This document shows positions 13,401 to 28,400 of a stretch of 49,615 bases of DNA, piece after piece. The position numbers and the translations under genes were made by a program. The stretch is from Apostichopus californicus. Its lineage: Eukaryota; Echinodermata; Holothuroidea; Aspidochirotida; Stichopodidae. The stretch is taken from the NCBI GenBank assembly GCA_020650975.1, contig JAIPMN010007144.1, forward strand, positions 1,168 to 50,782, in the 5' to 3' direction. The notes under the pieces are model-generated. The model did no database searches, was not told the origin of the DNA, and saw only the letters and a list, made by a program, of their open reading frames with translations. Numbering within the stretch: the stretch's first letter is position 1; every line of letters begins with the position of its first letter.

Positions 13401-16400
13401 GCATTTGAAGTGCCGCTATCCCTTTTGGTCCAAAGGCAATAAATAGTCAAAAACAATGGGTGGTAAAGATCCCTTGCAATACCCCTAAATATTTGCTCTC
13501 TCCCTTTGATGTGTTAAGGGGGGATAAGGCCTTTGTCAATATGAAATAATACATTATACCAAATTTTAAGATCCTGTATTATTAACATTCAACAGTGTTT
13601 AAGTGGGGCCCTTGCTTAAATAGCTCACTTGGCCATAAGATCAAATGTACTAGAGATCTGGCAGGACAACTAGTAATGGTTTACCACTTTCATCAGGGTT
13701 AAAAATAATGGCTCTATGATGTTGGTTCTTGCTAGCACAACAAGTATCTTAAATACCCTGATGTTCTCCAATGGTTAAACAGCTTGTTCTTATGATTTAC
13801 TCCACAACTTTCATTTGAAAATTCCTCAGATGATACCTCTGTCATTTCTGTAATTTTGTTTGTACGCTCTGTTTATATGTTCATTTATCAATAAACTTTT
13901 CTGTAATTTTGGTGCCTTTGTTGTGGAATGAAAATGATTGAACTATACAATTTTTACTTCATATGGGTAAAGACTATTGCTGAATTTTATGTTACTTTGA
14001 AAATGATTGAACTATATAATTTTTATTAAATTAGGGTAAAATATATGGTTGAATTTTTTAAGTTACTTTGAAAGCATTCCCAAAAGTTTACATGACATTT
14101 AGTATAATGGTTGTAATTTTACAAATTCTGATAAGTGGCGGACATTCCTCTTTTACAAGTAGGTTAGTAGAGCAAGAAGAATTCTTTTTTTTTTTGCAGA
14201 GTAGTGAGCAAAAACCAGACCGCTAATGTGGATCACGATCCAATATGACCTACAAGCTACAAACGATTTGATATTTTCTATGCATGAGTGACTGCTTTGC
14301 ATGATACAATAACTGCTTTTGATCTAATTATTCCAGGCTTGTTGTATCGAAAAATGTAGGTTTAGTAGAACAAAGTTCAAGACTGTTTCTAATAATTCCA
14401 GCCATTTTTTTTCCCCCATAAAATTATTTATTAAAGTGGCATCAAAGCAATTTTTGTAAATACCCTTAAGACAAGTGTGATGTTTTAGTTATCTAATATA
14501 CCAGCTACCATAATTACACTCAAACAATGATTTTAGAAGGAAACGATTGTTTCCTGACGAAATTAAGTGACAGAAATGACATAATTTGACATTGTCAGCT
14601 ATGCAAGGGGCAAGCCCATGACTCATGTTCTCTCTATTTTTTTTTGTTTTTTTTTGTGTGTTCACAGACGAAATTTCAAAAGATTCGAATGCAGACAAGA
14701 AGCGCATAATTGCATTTAGTGAGATTGAAATTGAGGACAGCTATAAGGGACCTCATGTCACATTTCCTCTCAGTTTAGAAAATGTTCAAGACCTTTTAAA
14801 TGCATTCGAAGAAGGCCATTTATTGCACGCCAAATATGCCTTACAGATCCTCAGTGAGTCACTCCGAATTCTTAGGGAAATGCCAAATATAAGCCGGGCA
14901 TCAACCGCATTTGCAAAGCAGATTACCGTGTGTGGTAAGATTTTATACTTGATTTTATTCAGATATATGCAGTCGCAAACAAAACGGTATTAAATCATAT
15001 TTACCATCAATTGGTCCAGTTTTGGATATTCATTTCGATCCTAGCGGAGGTTCGTATTCTTTCCCGATATTTTTCTTTCTAGTTATCTTTGGGATTTGGC
15101 TTTAAGCTTTTCCTTCAATTACTTCATAATTATTCTGACCAAAGAAAGTGAATTACTTCATGCCTTATTAATCTAAACTCCTCACCCCCCCCCCCACCTC
15201 CCCCACGATAATCGTGTTTCTGCTTCATTTTACATGGTAACTCAATATGTTTGTTTGTTTTTTTTTGTCCTAATTTTTTTCAGCATTTTACAAAAATTGG
15301 TTGTCTTGTGATACTCGTACACTTTCAATAGAAAAACTCTGTTTGAATTTCATCGTTTGGTATTTGTTGAGGGGTATCTTGTGGTGAGGCAGAAGGATAT
15401 ATACTATACATTAGAAACCTATTATGGGACAACTGTGTATCAATCAATTGTTTAACATGTTTAGATTCACTCTTCCTCATAAGTACCTCCTTGAACTTTA
15501 TGTATGAGGTCATTTTGTTAGTAGTTGTGTGGTATCAAATCAATAACAGCTATACTACACAGGTGGTGGACATGTTGCTGGTATATTGTACTATATGTAT
15601 GATAATGCCTTGGAATAACATGTCAGAAGTGCTTTCTATATACTGTACTCTATGTCTTTGTAGTATAGGTAGATCAACATTACCAATCTTCTTCTGGTTT
15701 TCTTGTTGGGGGGAGGGGGAGGTTGGGAGAGGGGGATGGTGGAGGGAGACAGGGAGGGGAAAGTTGATCAAAAGGGGGCAATAAATTTGTTTAGTGACAG
15801 GTGGCAGCTTTAAATTAAAACTTACATTGTCACACCACTGTAAATTTAGCAAAATTGAGATAAATTTCCACATTTTCAGGAATTAGGGACCAGTTTTCTT
15901 CTATAGTACCTTCCCCTATGGTTTGTCTCACCCTTCCTTTTGATAACACTTGCTGTAAAGTGTACATATCTGTATCTGGTCTGGGTCTGGAATAATGAGT
16001 TAATGTCATCGTGGGAAGATTTTGTGGCTAAGTTTCGAAAACAAAGAAATACTTTTAAAAAACAAAAATGGAGTAACATGAGAGGATAGGTCTTTATTTG
16101 AATCCTGGGTTACAGCACTGAAATGCTTTATCAAAGTGCTTCAAAGCATACAAATAAGATCAAGTAAAAAAGTAAAAAACAGGTAGTACCATATATATGA
16201 CATTTGCCTGTTATTTCTAAACCTTTACTGAGTGCATCATATTATACATGGTTATGACATATTTGTAAAATTAATTTAATGCATGGCTTTCTTTATATAA
16301 TGCAGATTTGCTTTTAGATGTCACTTTCCCGTAAGTCCCCTACTTCTCCTCCGTTCGCTTCTCTCTTGAAACAATTGGAATCCAAGTTTCTGAAGCTGAT

Positions 16401-19400
16401 CACTGGTTCATCTATAATCATACATATCAATTATATATGATTCTGTTCTGTTTTTGTTTCTTTCTCAAAAGGGGACCTTCATGGCAAAATGGATGACCTT
16501 CTAATGATATTTTATAAGGTAAGTACGTATACATGTTAGTTTCCTTGGTGTGAATGTTAAAATGTAGTAGTATATACAGTTTTGCAAAATGGTACCTTTT
16601 AAATTAAACATTGTCTTCACAAACTTTTTAAAGGCAGTAATGTTCTCTGGAAACATTTCCCCCCTTCCATTCCACCACCTAGTCATCACCCAAGAGAAAG
16701 TAAAAGGTGCATTGGTCACTAGTTGTAGCATAAGTACTTGCAAGAAATGTGTATAGATAATGTTGACTTCTTTGAACTAGTTCAGCCATATTGGTTACGA
16801 TTACTTTCCCTTTCAAAAAAGAACAAACAAAACACCATTTTCTCCCCTTTTCCTTTTTTTCTCTATTTAAATGCTGAGCACCACTACCTTCCCTACTGAT
16901 TAGTAAACATTATCAATTCAAATTTGTCAGCTTGCTTGGTACTTGTCCACAATTAACAACTGCATTCTAATTGAATGATTAATGTTTGTTAAATCTTTTT
17001 AAGTCTCAACATACCCCTCCAAGCACAGCATAGATTTAAAAGACACACCCTCCTTTGATAGTCTTTTGATAGCTAAAAACGTTTCTATTTCTTAATCCTT
17101 CTTTTTACCTGTTTAATAGTCAATCAATCAATCAACCATTCAGTCAATTGCATGTTGATTTCCTTTTCTTTCAGAATGGGCTTCCAGGGCCAGAAAATCC
17201 TTACATATTCAACGGTGACTATGTTGATAGAGGAAAGCACTCTGTGGAGATTGCCTTAACATTGTTTGCCTTCTTAATTCTTTATCCTAATGAGATGTAC
17301 CTCAATCGTGGCAATCATGAAGATTATGTCATGAATTTAAGGTATAGTTATTTAATATATAATACCCTTCCTATAAATAACTTACATTTTATATATCCAC
17401 CCCCTCCTTTTCAGCCTCATAACATAATTTACATTTTAATTTAAAAAAGTGTCCTTTTTAATGAAGTAGTAGTAAATCATGATTTGTGATACTGCTTAAC
17501 CTTACAGTGATGTTTTCATGCCTTAAATGTGCATGATATGGTTTAACAACTTTATAGGAGTTTTATTATTCTTTGTGATCACCAATAAAATGTGACGATA
17601 TCTCTCTCGCAAGCTGAACCTGTATAAATCTCAGAAACCTATTAATGGGGATCTCCAGCCACGCCCTACATCAACAGAGGGCCTTGATATATTGGTCCTT
17701 CTAGTTCCGTGAAACTTGACAAGCTGCAGTCTCTGAAAAAATGAAAAATGAGAATTGCTTTGAGGATTCTCTGACGGACACTCCTTGGCAAAGTACCCGC
17801 ACATTCCCTAATTCACTGATAGTGTTACATATATTCGAACTACCATATGGTTGTTATCACTCATAACTAGCAAATATTAGCAACCAAATGTTGCTCACCT
17901 TTCGTTTGGCAACTTTACACACGTTAGATTTTACACACACGTTTAAACTCTGAGTGTCAGTAAAATTGTATCCGAGTTTCTGGAAAGGAATATGTTGGAC
18001 TTATACCTGCAACTCGTCTTGTAGATATTGAAGACTAGATCTTTTTAAAACATATTTTTCACAATTAGCATATAGATTGAGATATGTTTCAGCAATATAC
18101 AAAATCTTTGGAGATCTGTATAAAACAGGATAGATCACGCGCATTATGACCCGGAATCGTATCTATGGCACTGCTAGGACCAATGTGACAGCGCCCTCTG
18201 CGGTAACGCTGAAGATCCCCATTATTCCATCTTATTCAATCAGGTATTGTAACAATATCTGAAAAGATGACTGCAATGATCCTCTTGATTTTTACTAGGG
18301 GAATTGATTCATGTTCTTGTTATATTTTACAAAGCTAACATGAAAAGCAGTATTAAATCATCTTGCCTGGATTGATCAATGTTTATATAGCAAATCATGA
18401 CTAGAAACCAATTTGGAATATTAGTCTGCATTCTGTTTGTATAACCTTGGAATTACAAGATGATTGGAGAGTAAATACAACCTCTTAGTGTTTTGTTATT
18501 GGGGGATTTGCAGAAGGAGTGGGTAGAATAAATGCAAGTAAATTTGATAATTTGAAGCAGTCTATATAATAGTTGTTGAACATTAATGTAAGTTTCTTTC
18601 GGTTTATTGCATTCAATTTTAAACTACACAGAGAGTGCAACCTTCTGAAATATTCATTCATTTGATTGCTTGAAATTGCGGTTTATTTAATTCTGTTAAT
18701 AGACTGAGGGTTTCAACCAGTTGCTATGGCCGATGAAACTCAGTGTCTGAATACTGGCATTGGATAGTTTTGTATTCATGGTGGTGTATGTATTTAGCTA
18801 GTGATGTAACCAATAACTAGGTTGATGGGGTTGGGATGGTGTGGGGTAGGTCAGGGTGCACTGGCATACCAACATAACGGCTCGGAACCGGTGTACCAAA
18901 TAGTCCCAGGCACCCAAGACATCAGGGGATTGAGATTTACAAAGACACCAATTTTCTCTTGGAATTTATTTTCATGAGCCATCTGTTCTGATTTTATAAG
19001 TGGTACCTTATGTTTCATTCACTTTGGTTGAAGAAATAGCAACTGATGTGTTGAAATAGTGAGTGCTGTCTAATAGTGTTGAAAGCATTCCTTTAATATA
19101 ATTATGGTATATTAGAAGTCGTAATATAGAACATAAATATTCTGTAAGTATCGGCAAATCTATCACGTATTCTTCCATTCATGATTTGCAATGTTTGTCA
19201 GTATACTTCCTGCTAATAGGTGTTATCGGTATGGAAATTGATAGTCATACTATACACATTTTCATGCACCTTGTTATACTATGGAAGCCTCATTCTGTGT
19301 ACCCCAGAGGTCAAAGCTTCGATTCTTCTTCAAAGTCATAACTTTCTTTGCTCTTTACCATTAACTCATTTATTGATCAAGTATAAGATTACTGAAAGCT

Positions 19401-22400
19401 TTCTAGAAAATCTGAAAATATTTCCTGTAACAGGAAAAAGGTTTGATTCCATTGTAACTGAATCTGATACTTTCATCTTTAAATGAATATTAGTGACCCT
19501 GCTAGTCTGTGATAGCCAAAATAACTTTGTGTTTAAAATGTGCTGGTTTACCCGTAAACACTGCACAGTTTTGTAAATACATGCTAGAGGTAGGGGCTAT
19601 ACCTGCTCATATATGTTTTTTATTCCTGATGAATACCTTTATATGACAACCTGTATGGATGCCATAGCTTGGTTAGCCCCTTTTGTTGGCGGGGGAGGGA
19701 AGGGGATATGGAAAAGGGGGAAAGTTAGTAGGCAAATTATGATTTTATGATGATTGCCATTAGAAGGGGAAAAAAGTATTTTTTCCATTTGCCTCCTCCC
19801 TCCCAAATAAAGGGGAGTGGGGGAAGTGAAGAAAGAAAAAAAAGGTAAACATTTTTCAAACTGATAGCATACACTGTAGGTCACCTTAATGCAGAAACTT
19901 AATGCAGACTGATTCTTTGCTGTTTATTGAACAATTTGCATTCAAAATTGTTGCAATTTTTAATAAAGAAAACAAAGTTCACTGTTTGGATTAATTTGTT
20001 TACATATCAACATTAATTTTAGTTACTGTTTTATGCAGAGTTAGTAATTTGATGCCCTACAACATTCTAAACAAAATAAACTGACACCTTGTATTCATTG
20101 TTTTGAATTCAAACCAGCAGATTGTGTCTTTGATGAATTATGAAACAAATGATTTTTTGTTTGTTTGTGTTATTGTTTCCTTGGTTTAAAGATTTCCACA
20201 AGTAGTGTGTAGACCTCATTTTATGATGCATTGTGTATAAGCTATGGATTTTTTTCCATTACTAAACCGTTTTTGTTTTGTTCATTTTGTTCATTGCCAC
20301 TATGTGAATGCTCATTCTCTAATTTTTTTTATTTTGTTGTTTGCATCATTGTTCTCTTTGAAAGACATTTTCCACTAAAGAGAGCTTCAGGCAATGATTC
20401 CTCTCACTATATTAAAAATCTGTTGTTTCATTTAAATCCAAATCCAAAAATCACTCGGTTCTTGTCACAATTTCACAGTAGTCTTGAAATATTGAGTTTT
20501 GTGACTGCAGAAAACAACCATCAAATCATTGTTAGAAATGCTGATTAAGGTTTTCTTCTCACTAGCAATGCATGAAAGCACTATTGATTTCATTTAGTTT
20601 TGGTTGATTCTCTGTCCACCAAAAAAAGAGAGAAATGAAATGTTCGATTGTGTTTCTCTTTTTTCCCATTCTTTTCAAGGCTGATATTATTCTGATTTGA
20701 ACAATAACGTTTCTTTCTCTCTCTCTCTCTCTCTCTCCTGGTTACTACTAGGTATGGATTTCTGAGGGAAGTTCAGACGAAATACAGTATGGTGGTAAGG
20801 TGTTACTGATATATGAAAATATCATTTTCTTGAGCAGTGGTTTATTACAGATCTGTGAGACATAAATGAACAAAAACTCAGTGCATTCATAACTCACTGC
20901 TTTCTTATTGCCATAAGGTTATTGAAACTAAAGCCGTTCATTACTTTATTTTAATACCGTTACCATGGTTACATAGATACACTACTTTTCATGTAAAAAT
21001 TAATGTTGTTGCAATGAATCAGCATTGCACTGATAATGAGACCTATCAGAGAAGATTACTGTCATAAGGAGGCAACGTTTCTGTTTGTTTTTTAAATTTT
21101 TCTTTGTAATAGGTTGGTTACGCTATTAACAGAGGCAAGTTTTCACCAGCTTGTGTCAACAACTACGCTGCTTGTGTTAACTGCTATGAATCCAAGAGGA
21201 AATGTTGTATGTGTAGAAGATTATTGAAAATTGTTATATTCTTAGTGAAAATTGAAAATGAAACCATAACTATATTGCACTCATGGGGTTGTAGGGGGTT
21301 GGGGGGGGGGAGGGAATTAGATAAATTATGATGTTTAAATAGGTCTCAAGAGAATTAATTGCAACAATCTGTTTTGATTGACATGAAACAATAGTCTGAT
21401 ATTTGAAAGAGACAGGATGTGAGTGCTCTATAGGTTTATGCCAAGTCTTATCATTAATATCACCAGTTGCAAATTGTTACTAATGATCAAGTCAGTGACC
21501 GGTTTGTTTCTATGTTATAATGTCACCTGCGAGGTCCTTGTCTGCAAATTCTATAGCCATATTCTACCATGCTTCAGTTAATATCTTGCCTGCCTCTATG
21601 CGTGTGTTTCTATTTACAGAATAATATCCATATAGGCCTCTCAGTGAAGTATAGTTTTCTACCTTAAGATGTATTGAAAGTGCAAAATGGGGAACTTTTT
21701 AGAACAGTGCTAGTCAAATTGGTTTATGATATGAATATTTCAGTAGAAGAAAATCTGAATCATTTATGAAGGCTTTTAATTCCCACCAGGAGTGTATTCA
21801 CTGATCACATTATGTTAAAGTATAGGTACCTAAAACCACTATATATTCAATATTTGATTGCAAGTTCACTGTTCCCAGCAGAACAATGACTCGAAACACA
21901 CTGCTGCTGTTGTTGTTATCATAATCGAAGTGAAAACAGTAGATTTCTGCAAGATATACATTTGCCAAGAAAGTCTTTTAATATTTGTAACAGAATAAAT
22001 TATCAAAAATTGCAAAATTCTATGCAAAGTAAAAAAATGTTATGGCAGTTTTTGTACACAGTTACCATCATATTTTATATTCAAGACAAAACATTAGTGA
22101 TACTTCCAATACCAGGTTAGTTTCATATTTTTTGTTTAGTTTAGGGGTGGGGTATAGGTCTTCTTGGTAAGGGGCTTTATTATCATGCCAATATCCTTTA
22201 TACTTGTTATCTTTATTTTTGGTGGGCTTCTTGTACAAGCTACGGCTTCCAAGCCCTTCCACCATTTTCTCTCCGTAATTTCCATTACTTTTATTTTATA
22301 TGATTTATTACTATTATTTTCTTTGCATGGTATTGTCTTCACCGTCTTATTATTATATAAACATTATGAGGAAATGGAAAAAATAAATGAAATATAAATT

Positions 22401-25400
22401 GAGAGTCTGTAGTTCACACACACACACGTAGTTCTTACCATTGGTTTATGCAAAATACGATCAAACTATAGCTCCTTTGCAGATGATTTACTACTATGAA
22501 AAAAACACGTGCACACAAATAGCTAACTTGATCCAGCATATTCCACTGAGCGGCAAATTACCTAGGAATCCTGTGATCCCGCCCAAAGCCATTTATCATT
22601 TTGCCATAATGCCTTTTTTTTTTCCTGCCTTGTTAAATCTGCTACTTATGATCACATTATTGAGTTTTGTCCATTGTTTATTAAATTCTGCTAGAATGGA
22701 CTGCTCTAACAGCTACCAAACAATATGAAGGCTGTGCTTAGAAATGCATTCTCTTTAGTTAGGTACCTTAGGGCAAATTTTCTGCCAAGTTAAATATATT
22801 TGCTCCAATACTGACTACAGGTAATATCTGTTTCTTGGAATGAATATTGACAGATGTCGGTATTTTACAAGGAAGCTTTGTATTAAGTGTGGGTATGAGG
22901 ATGTCAACCAAAGCTGTTCTTACAGTACAGTTTTTATGTATAAATTCACACCTGCTTGTCACATAGAATTTAAAAAAAATCAAATGTCTTTTAAAATAAT
23001 ATATTTATTATGTGTCGTCACCGTATAGAAGCCCATTGAATACGTGTATTGAGTACTCAATCTGATGGACACGTATAGTATTTGGCACTTATTTCTATTA
23101 TGCTAGCCCATGTAACTATTAATGTTACAAAGGAATTATAAATGAATGGACTAACTAATGTATCATGATGGATTTCATACCTATAGATATGCATTTTGCA
23201 TTGAACTTCAAGCCTCCAAATTAGGGCTATGTACTGGCTGAATGTCAATGGATTTCTCTGTTTGCCAACAGAAATAATGGCATTTGCATTTTTTTGCCAG
23301 TGCAAAAGTAATGTTGCTTTTGTATTCTAAGGCAAGCTAATGAAAGGAAAATTCAATTTCTGAATTTGATTTTAGCCAGAAGATCATTTATGCACTGGTA
23401 AAAGTTTAGCAAATGGTTGATATAGTGAAATGCTAGTCCTAAGCTTGCCACAGTGTGGTAGTACACTATATTCCACTCTTATTGCAGAATGGAAGGCTCC
23501 TGACGACCTAGTCTGTTCTTAAATCAGAGGTTAAAAAATACTGAAAGTGTAGTTCCCCCCTCACAAATTCCTAGCCAATATAAAATTTCCTAAAAATGCT
23601 GCTGAGATTGTAAATTTCTAGCTTGTTAATGTTACCCTCTGAGATCATCAATGTATAGGCCACTGTGATAGAGTTTATCTCTTCAAACCATAGGCTATAT
23701 TACACTGTGAGCAATGCCATGTACTTTATATGCCTGTATCTGGCAATGCTGTTTGTTATAGCAAGGTTGTTGCCTGTACTTGGTTTGAGTGGAGCATGAA
23801 TTAATATTGTCAGTCAATGCTAGGCTTAATGTCCAACCATATGTTTTACCTCCATGGTCCAACACTCTCACAAATTTGGCAATTTATTACCAAATTATTG
23901 TTTATGAAGAGGGCAGCACATAGGAACACCATCTAGCTGGACAGTCCTTTTACAATTTCTTGTCAAATCATACAATTCTCTTTAAGATGAATATAATATA
24001 TCATTGTAGCTTACAGGCTCCTCCAGGCAGCTGGGGCAAGTCCCAAGTGAAGTTATCTTCCCTTTCCTCTGTCTGGTTCTGGTTTTTTTTTTTTTACCTT
24101 TCCATTCTGATTAATTTGCTTTTCTAGTTTACACCTGTTTAATTTCCCCATATTATTCTACTTCCTTATTTCTGCCGACCTACAAGAGCACAATCAGGCT
24201 TGTCCATCCCCCTCGCCCCCCCCCCCCTCCTCCTTTACTGTCACAGTCAGACTCAGCCACAGTTTTCTGCTGACTAGAATGGGGGTCAGGTTTTTCAAAA
24301 TACTTTTAAGGTTAACAATCTGCTGAGCCGTAGATGAGGTATGGCTGTTGTTTAACAACAATTACAAGAGTAAACCGTGAACTTCTAGCCTGCAAAACTG
24401 TGTTAGAATGTTTACAGAATACATTGCCAAAGTAAGACTTACTATTGTTCAAATGACTTTTATTACTTTAAATTTAAACCAACCTCTTTGACAAAGTGCT
24501 TCAAAATGCTGACAAACTTAAACTGGTGATCACTAGAACTTCTAGACAATTTCTTTGACAACTTGCTAAATTTTTGCTCTAAAACAAGTAAGATGGTCAC
24601 CAGCTATTAAGTTTACATGTGTAAACATCGACAATCCCATTTTCAGAGGTTGGCCAAGTTGCGCGGACTGTATGATGAGCAAATGTTTCTGAGTGATATA
24701 TTGCTCAATTTTTGGAAGGTGTTTAGAACTAGACATCCAGCATGTCCGTTCAAAATATTAATTATTCTTGTACAGCCACATCTGTCTGAAACAGTCATAT
24801 CGTAATACAACCCAGTAAATCAAATTTGGCCAACTGCAGCTAAACTAATTTACAACTGTAACGTTACAGTGTGCCAGTGGGACAAATATCTGTGGTCTAT
24901 CACCACCCAAGTCAGAAATATCATAATACTAACTGATCTGATATTTTGTCTTGTTTATGTCACAGAAATACACACAACTGGTACTCAGCATGTTTCAGGA
25001 AGTCTTTTCTTGGTTACCCCTGGCAACAGTCATCGATGCTAAAGTAATGGTGACCCATGGAGGAATATCAGACCAAACTGACCTGACCAGGTTGGATAAT
25101 TTACCACGATATAAGGTAATATATGTAACTTAGATTTACAGTCTTTACCAAACCAGGCGTGTAGCCAAGGGGGGGGGGGCAAATGGGGTGACCGCCCCCC
25201 CTCTTGGGCATATTTTTTTATTTATTTTTTTTTATGATATCCCTAATAATTTGAAAATAGAAAATGCTTAGATGCAACTTACAAGGCTTGGGAAGTGCCA
25301 TTTTCGGCGATTTTCTTTTACGCTTCGCGCCAATCCATGGTGGCACTACGCTTAGATATTTGCCAACAGGCTTCGTCCCTCCCTTGGCAAATTTCTACGC

Positions 25401-28400
25401 GCATGTACCAGACTCAGTTAATTACAAGAAAATTTGATGTTATTTCATTTAAGAGACACGGAAGATGGTTTGATAGATAAGAAATATGTAAATGAGTAGA
25501 TTAAGTACTCAATATCCAAATATTACTGAAGGTCAAGGAGAAATTTTGGGAGTGAGTGCTACTTCTATCATCAGTACTTCAAACTTGATAGTTCTTAGCA
25601 TCCTTGTAGAAACTCATTCGATGCTAAAAATCATTAGTTTTCAAATTGACAATTCCCCCATGAAAGTCATCTGACACGACATCGCATTATTTTTAACTTC
25701 TGAAATTTTAATCTCACTGGGTGAGTTCTGTGGCTGTCACTGTCTTTCAAGGTAATAGTTATTAGACATAATCTTGACTGCATCATAAGAGCTGCTCAGA
25801 GTGAATTTAGTATATAAAACCAAGGTTTCTCTAGGATTAACAGATCACATTGCCAAAAAAAAAAAAAAAAAAATAAATATGCACTTCATCAGACATTCTA
25901 TAAAGATTCATTCCTCAGTTAAACTTGAATACATTACATATTTTATGGATTTTTTGGCAGTTTGTGTTCTTACAACATTAAGGACCAGAAAAATTTGAAA
26001 CCCTACCCTTGATTAATACAGATTTAAGTCCCCATTCCTGTAAAGCAATACTACTTTCACCTCATAATAAAAACATAATTAAAGAAACTTATTGTATAAG
26101 TAGAGAGTTTTAATATGTATTATTTATAGGAGAGTTGCATATCGTATTTGCAGTAATGAGAATTTTCTAAGCCTAACTTGGATATACCTACAGTTAAAAC
26201 GATATTTAATGTCAGGTTTCAACCAAGTTGGCACCATAATTGTGAAGATGAGAAATACTCAACAGGTTGTGTTTTAAACTTAAATTGAAATGAAGCTTAC
26301 ATTATTTTACACACAACCATCCCCTTCCCCTTTTCAACCCCACACAAAAACTTAAAACTAGTTATTAACATGACTTTGCATATAGACCTAATTAAGTATA
26401 GACTTAAATTATAGCCTAACTAGCCTAGATATGCCACTAGCTCATCTCTAAAACTTACATTTTTCCTTGGGAGGACACCCAGATTTCCCCCTCCGCCCCC
26501 CTCTCTACATTAGCGCCCAACATCCTCAGGGCCACACAACCTTCTTTAAGTACTGGATCTGCCTGTGAGAAAAATTTGACTGTTTCAGTTACCTTGCTGT
26601 CAGAAATGAATGGACAATTGCTGTCTATGTAGTCAAATCATTAAAAGGCAAAGGTATATTCAAGATGAAGCTTAACATTGCAAACACCACGGGAGATGCA
26701 TTAGAATGGCATATGTATGTAAAATTGGTTCTTATGTAGATTTTTGGAAAAGAATGTTGCAAAAATATCTTAGCTACCTTACGGGCTTAAACAGATAAAT
26801 TTGAGATAAATTTATCTGTTTCAGTTGCCATGCTGTCAGAATTGAATAGACAATTGCTGTCTCTGTAGTCAAATCATTAAAAGGCAAAGGTTTATTCAAG
26901 ATGAAGCTTGGGAACACCACCGGAGATGCATTAGATTGGCATGTTTAGATTGGCATGTGTATGTAACATTGGTTCTTATGTGGATTTTTGGAAATGAATG
27001 TTGCAAAAATATCTTGGCTACCTTATGGGCTTGAACAGCGGTTGTCAACAAAACGATTTGGCTTGTGGCAGGCTTTTCAAGTAGATTAGGCATACTCATT
27101 TATGATGCTTACATATGAACATATATGAAACACATATTCATGGTGAAAGACAAGCTATGCATGATGCAAATATACACACGACAATATTAAGTCTTCAGAT
27201 TCATTTGACATCTATGTCACAGTATTACGGTATGAATCTAACTCAATTCCCCCCTAAATGTGGATATTTTTGCTCTTCCTATATATTGTCTTGTCCTATG
27301 ATACACTTAAAACCAGTGCATTAGCAATTATATTTATATATACTTAGTGTAGAGATCCAGATATTTTGGAAACATATATTATTAAATTTTGCAAAACAGT
27401 GCATTTTATTTATCAGGAATGAAGTATTTTCATTCTTTCTTTTATGAAGAAGAGAGATTTTAACAGTCTTGCTATCATGATGATCTCAACTAAATGTTGT
27501 TGTCAGGTGTTAAATGACAAGTAAAATGATCATGATTTGTGGGTATAAGTTGTTGGGCAATGTCTATAATTTGAGTATTAAACAATTGATATGTAGAAAA
27601 AGTAATAATTTGACCGCAATTCATAACTGGAAGCTCTGTGCTATCTTTAATAATTTATTTCTTGAACTGCTGAATAATATAAGGAGTATAATATGTAACA
27701 TTGTTTGATGTACATATCAAATATCCATTGATTACTATGACAACCTGTTGATTCTTTTTATGTTTGTAATTGCTTTCCTCATAGAGTCTGCTCTGATTTT
27801 TATTTCAGTATCATTCAATCCTTAAACCTCCTCTAAAGGAAAATGCTACTGAAAGCATGGATGTGTCAGAGAAAGTCGATTTGGTAGAATGGAGACAGGT
27901 TTGTGAACATGTCTTTGTTTTTTTTGTTGACATTATTGATGGAAATTTGTTTTTGAACATGTAGTAACCTTAGTTACCTTAGCACAGTTTTATTGTATGA
28001 TACAAAGAAATTTGATATGCATTGACTTGTTGAACATCAAACAGTTTGATGCAGTATCTGTCTGGAAAGCATCTGGTCATTTTCCTGCTGTGCAAATACA
28101 TAAGTACAAGATTTTTATTTCTTTGTTTCATTTTGGTAGCATGTCAAAATGTGTAATACTTAAAAGTTATTTTATCACAGCATATATGACACCTCTACTT
28201 AGCCTAGGGCTACAACACCTTCATCATACAGATGTTCCTAGGTCTAGCCTTATCTGCATACTCAAGTCTGGACAGAATATCCTTACAGCCATCAAGTGTT
28301 TAGACTGCAGAGGTACCATGTGATACATCACTGTCGACAATAGGACTACTTAACAGAACAGTGTAATGCTTCAAATCTTCTCCACACTTGTGAACCTATG

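Larger units (their letters stand above)
17342..20751 (+). other. PPEF: Intron 5 of PPEF
   Basis: GT-AG intron of 3.4 kb. It contains a 577-bp MITE (17645-18221) and ends in a TC microsatellite that forms the acceptor's pyrimidine tract. The stretch 18225-20700 is AT-rich with no recognised gene. Confidence 0.85.
25116..27808 (+). other. PPEF: Intron 7 of PPEF
   Basis: GT-AG intron of 2.7 kb holding a truncated DNA element (25154-25410), an A homopolymer near 25856, a decayed repeat near 26465-26565, and the 236-bp duplication. No other gene is seen. Confidence 0.85.

Noticed and set aside
17148-17444. Single-exon reading of the GDYVDRG region from an upstream ATG
   Set aside because: The ATG lies in the intron before the acceptor at 17174 and the 3' part runs past the donor. 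Only 17175-17341 is coding, as an internal exon.
24646-24805. Candidate extra PPEF exon after cccattttcag
   Set aside because: The flanking exons already join in phase 0 with continuous family similarity (KYSMV|KYTQL), and the translation here has no PPP or PPEF similarity.
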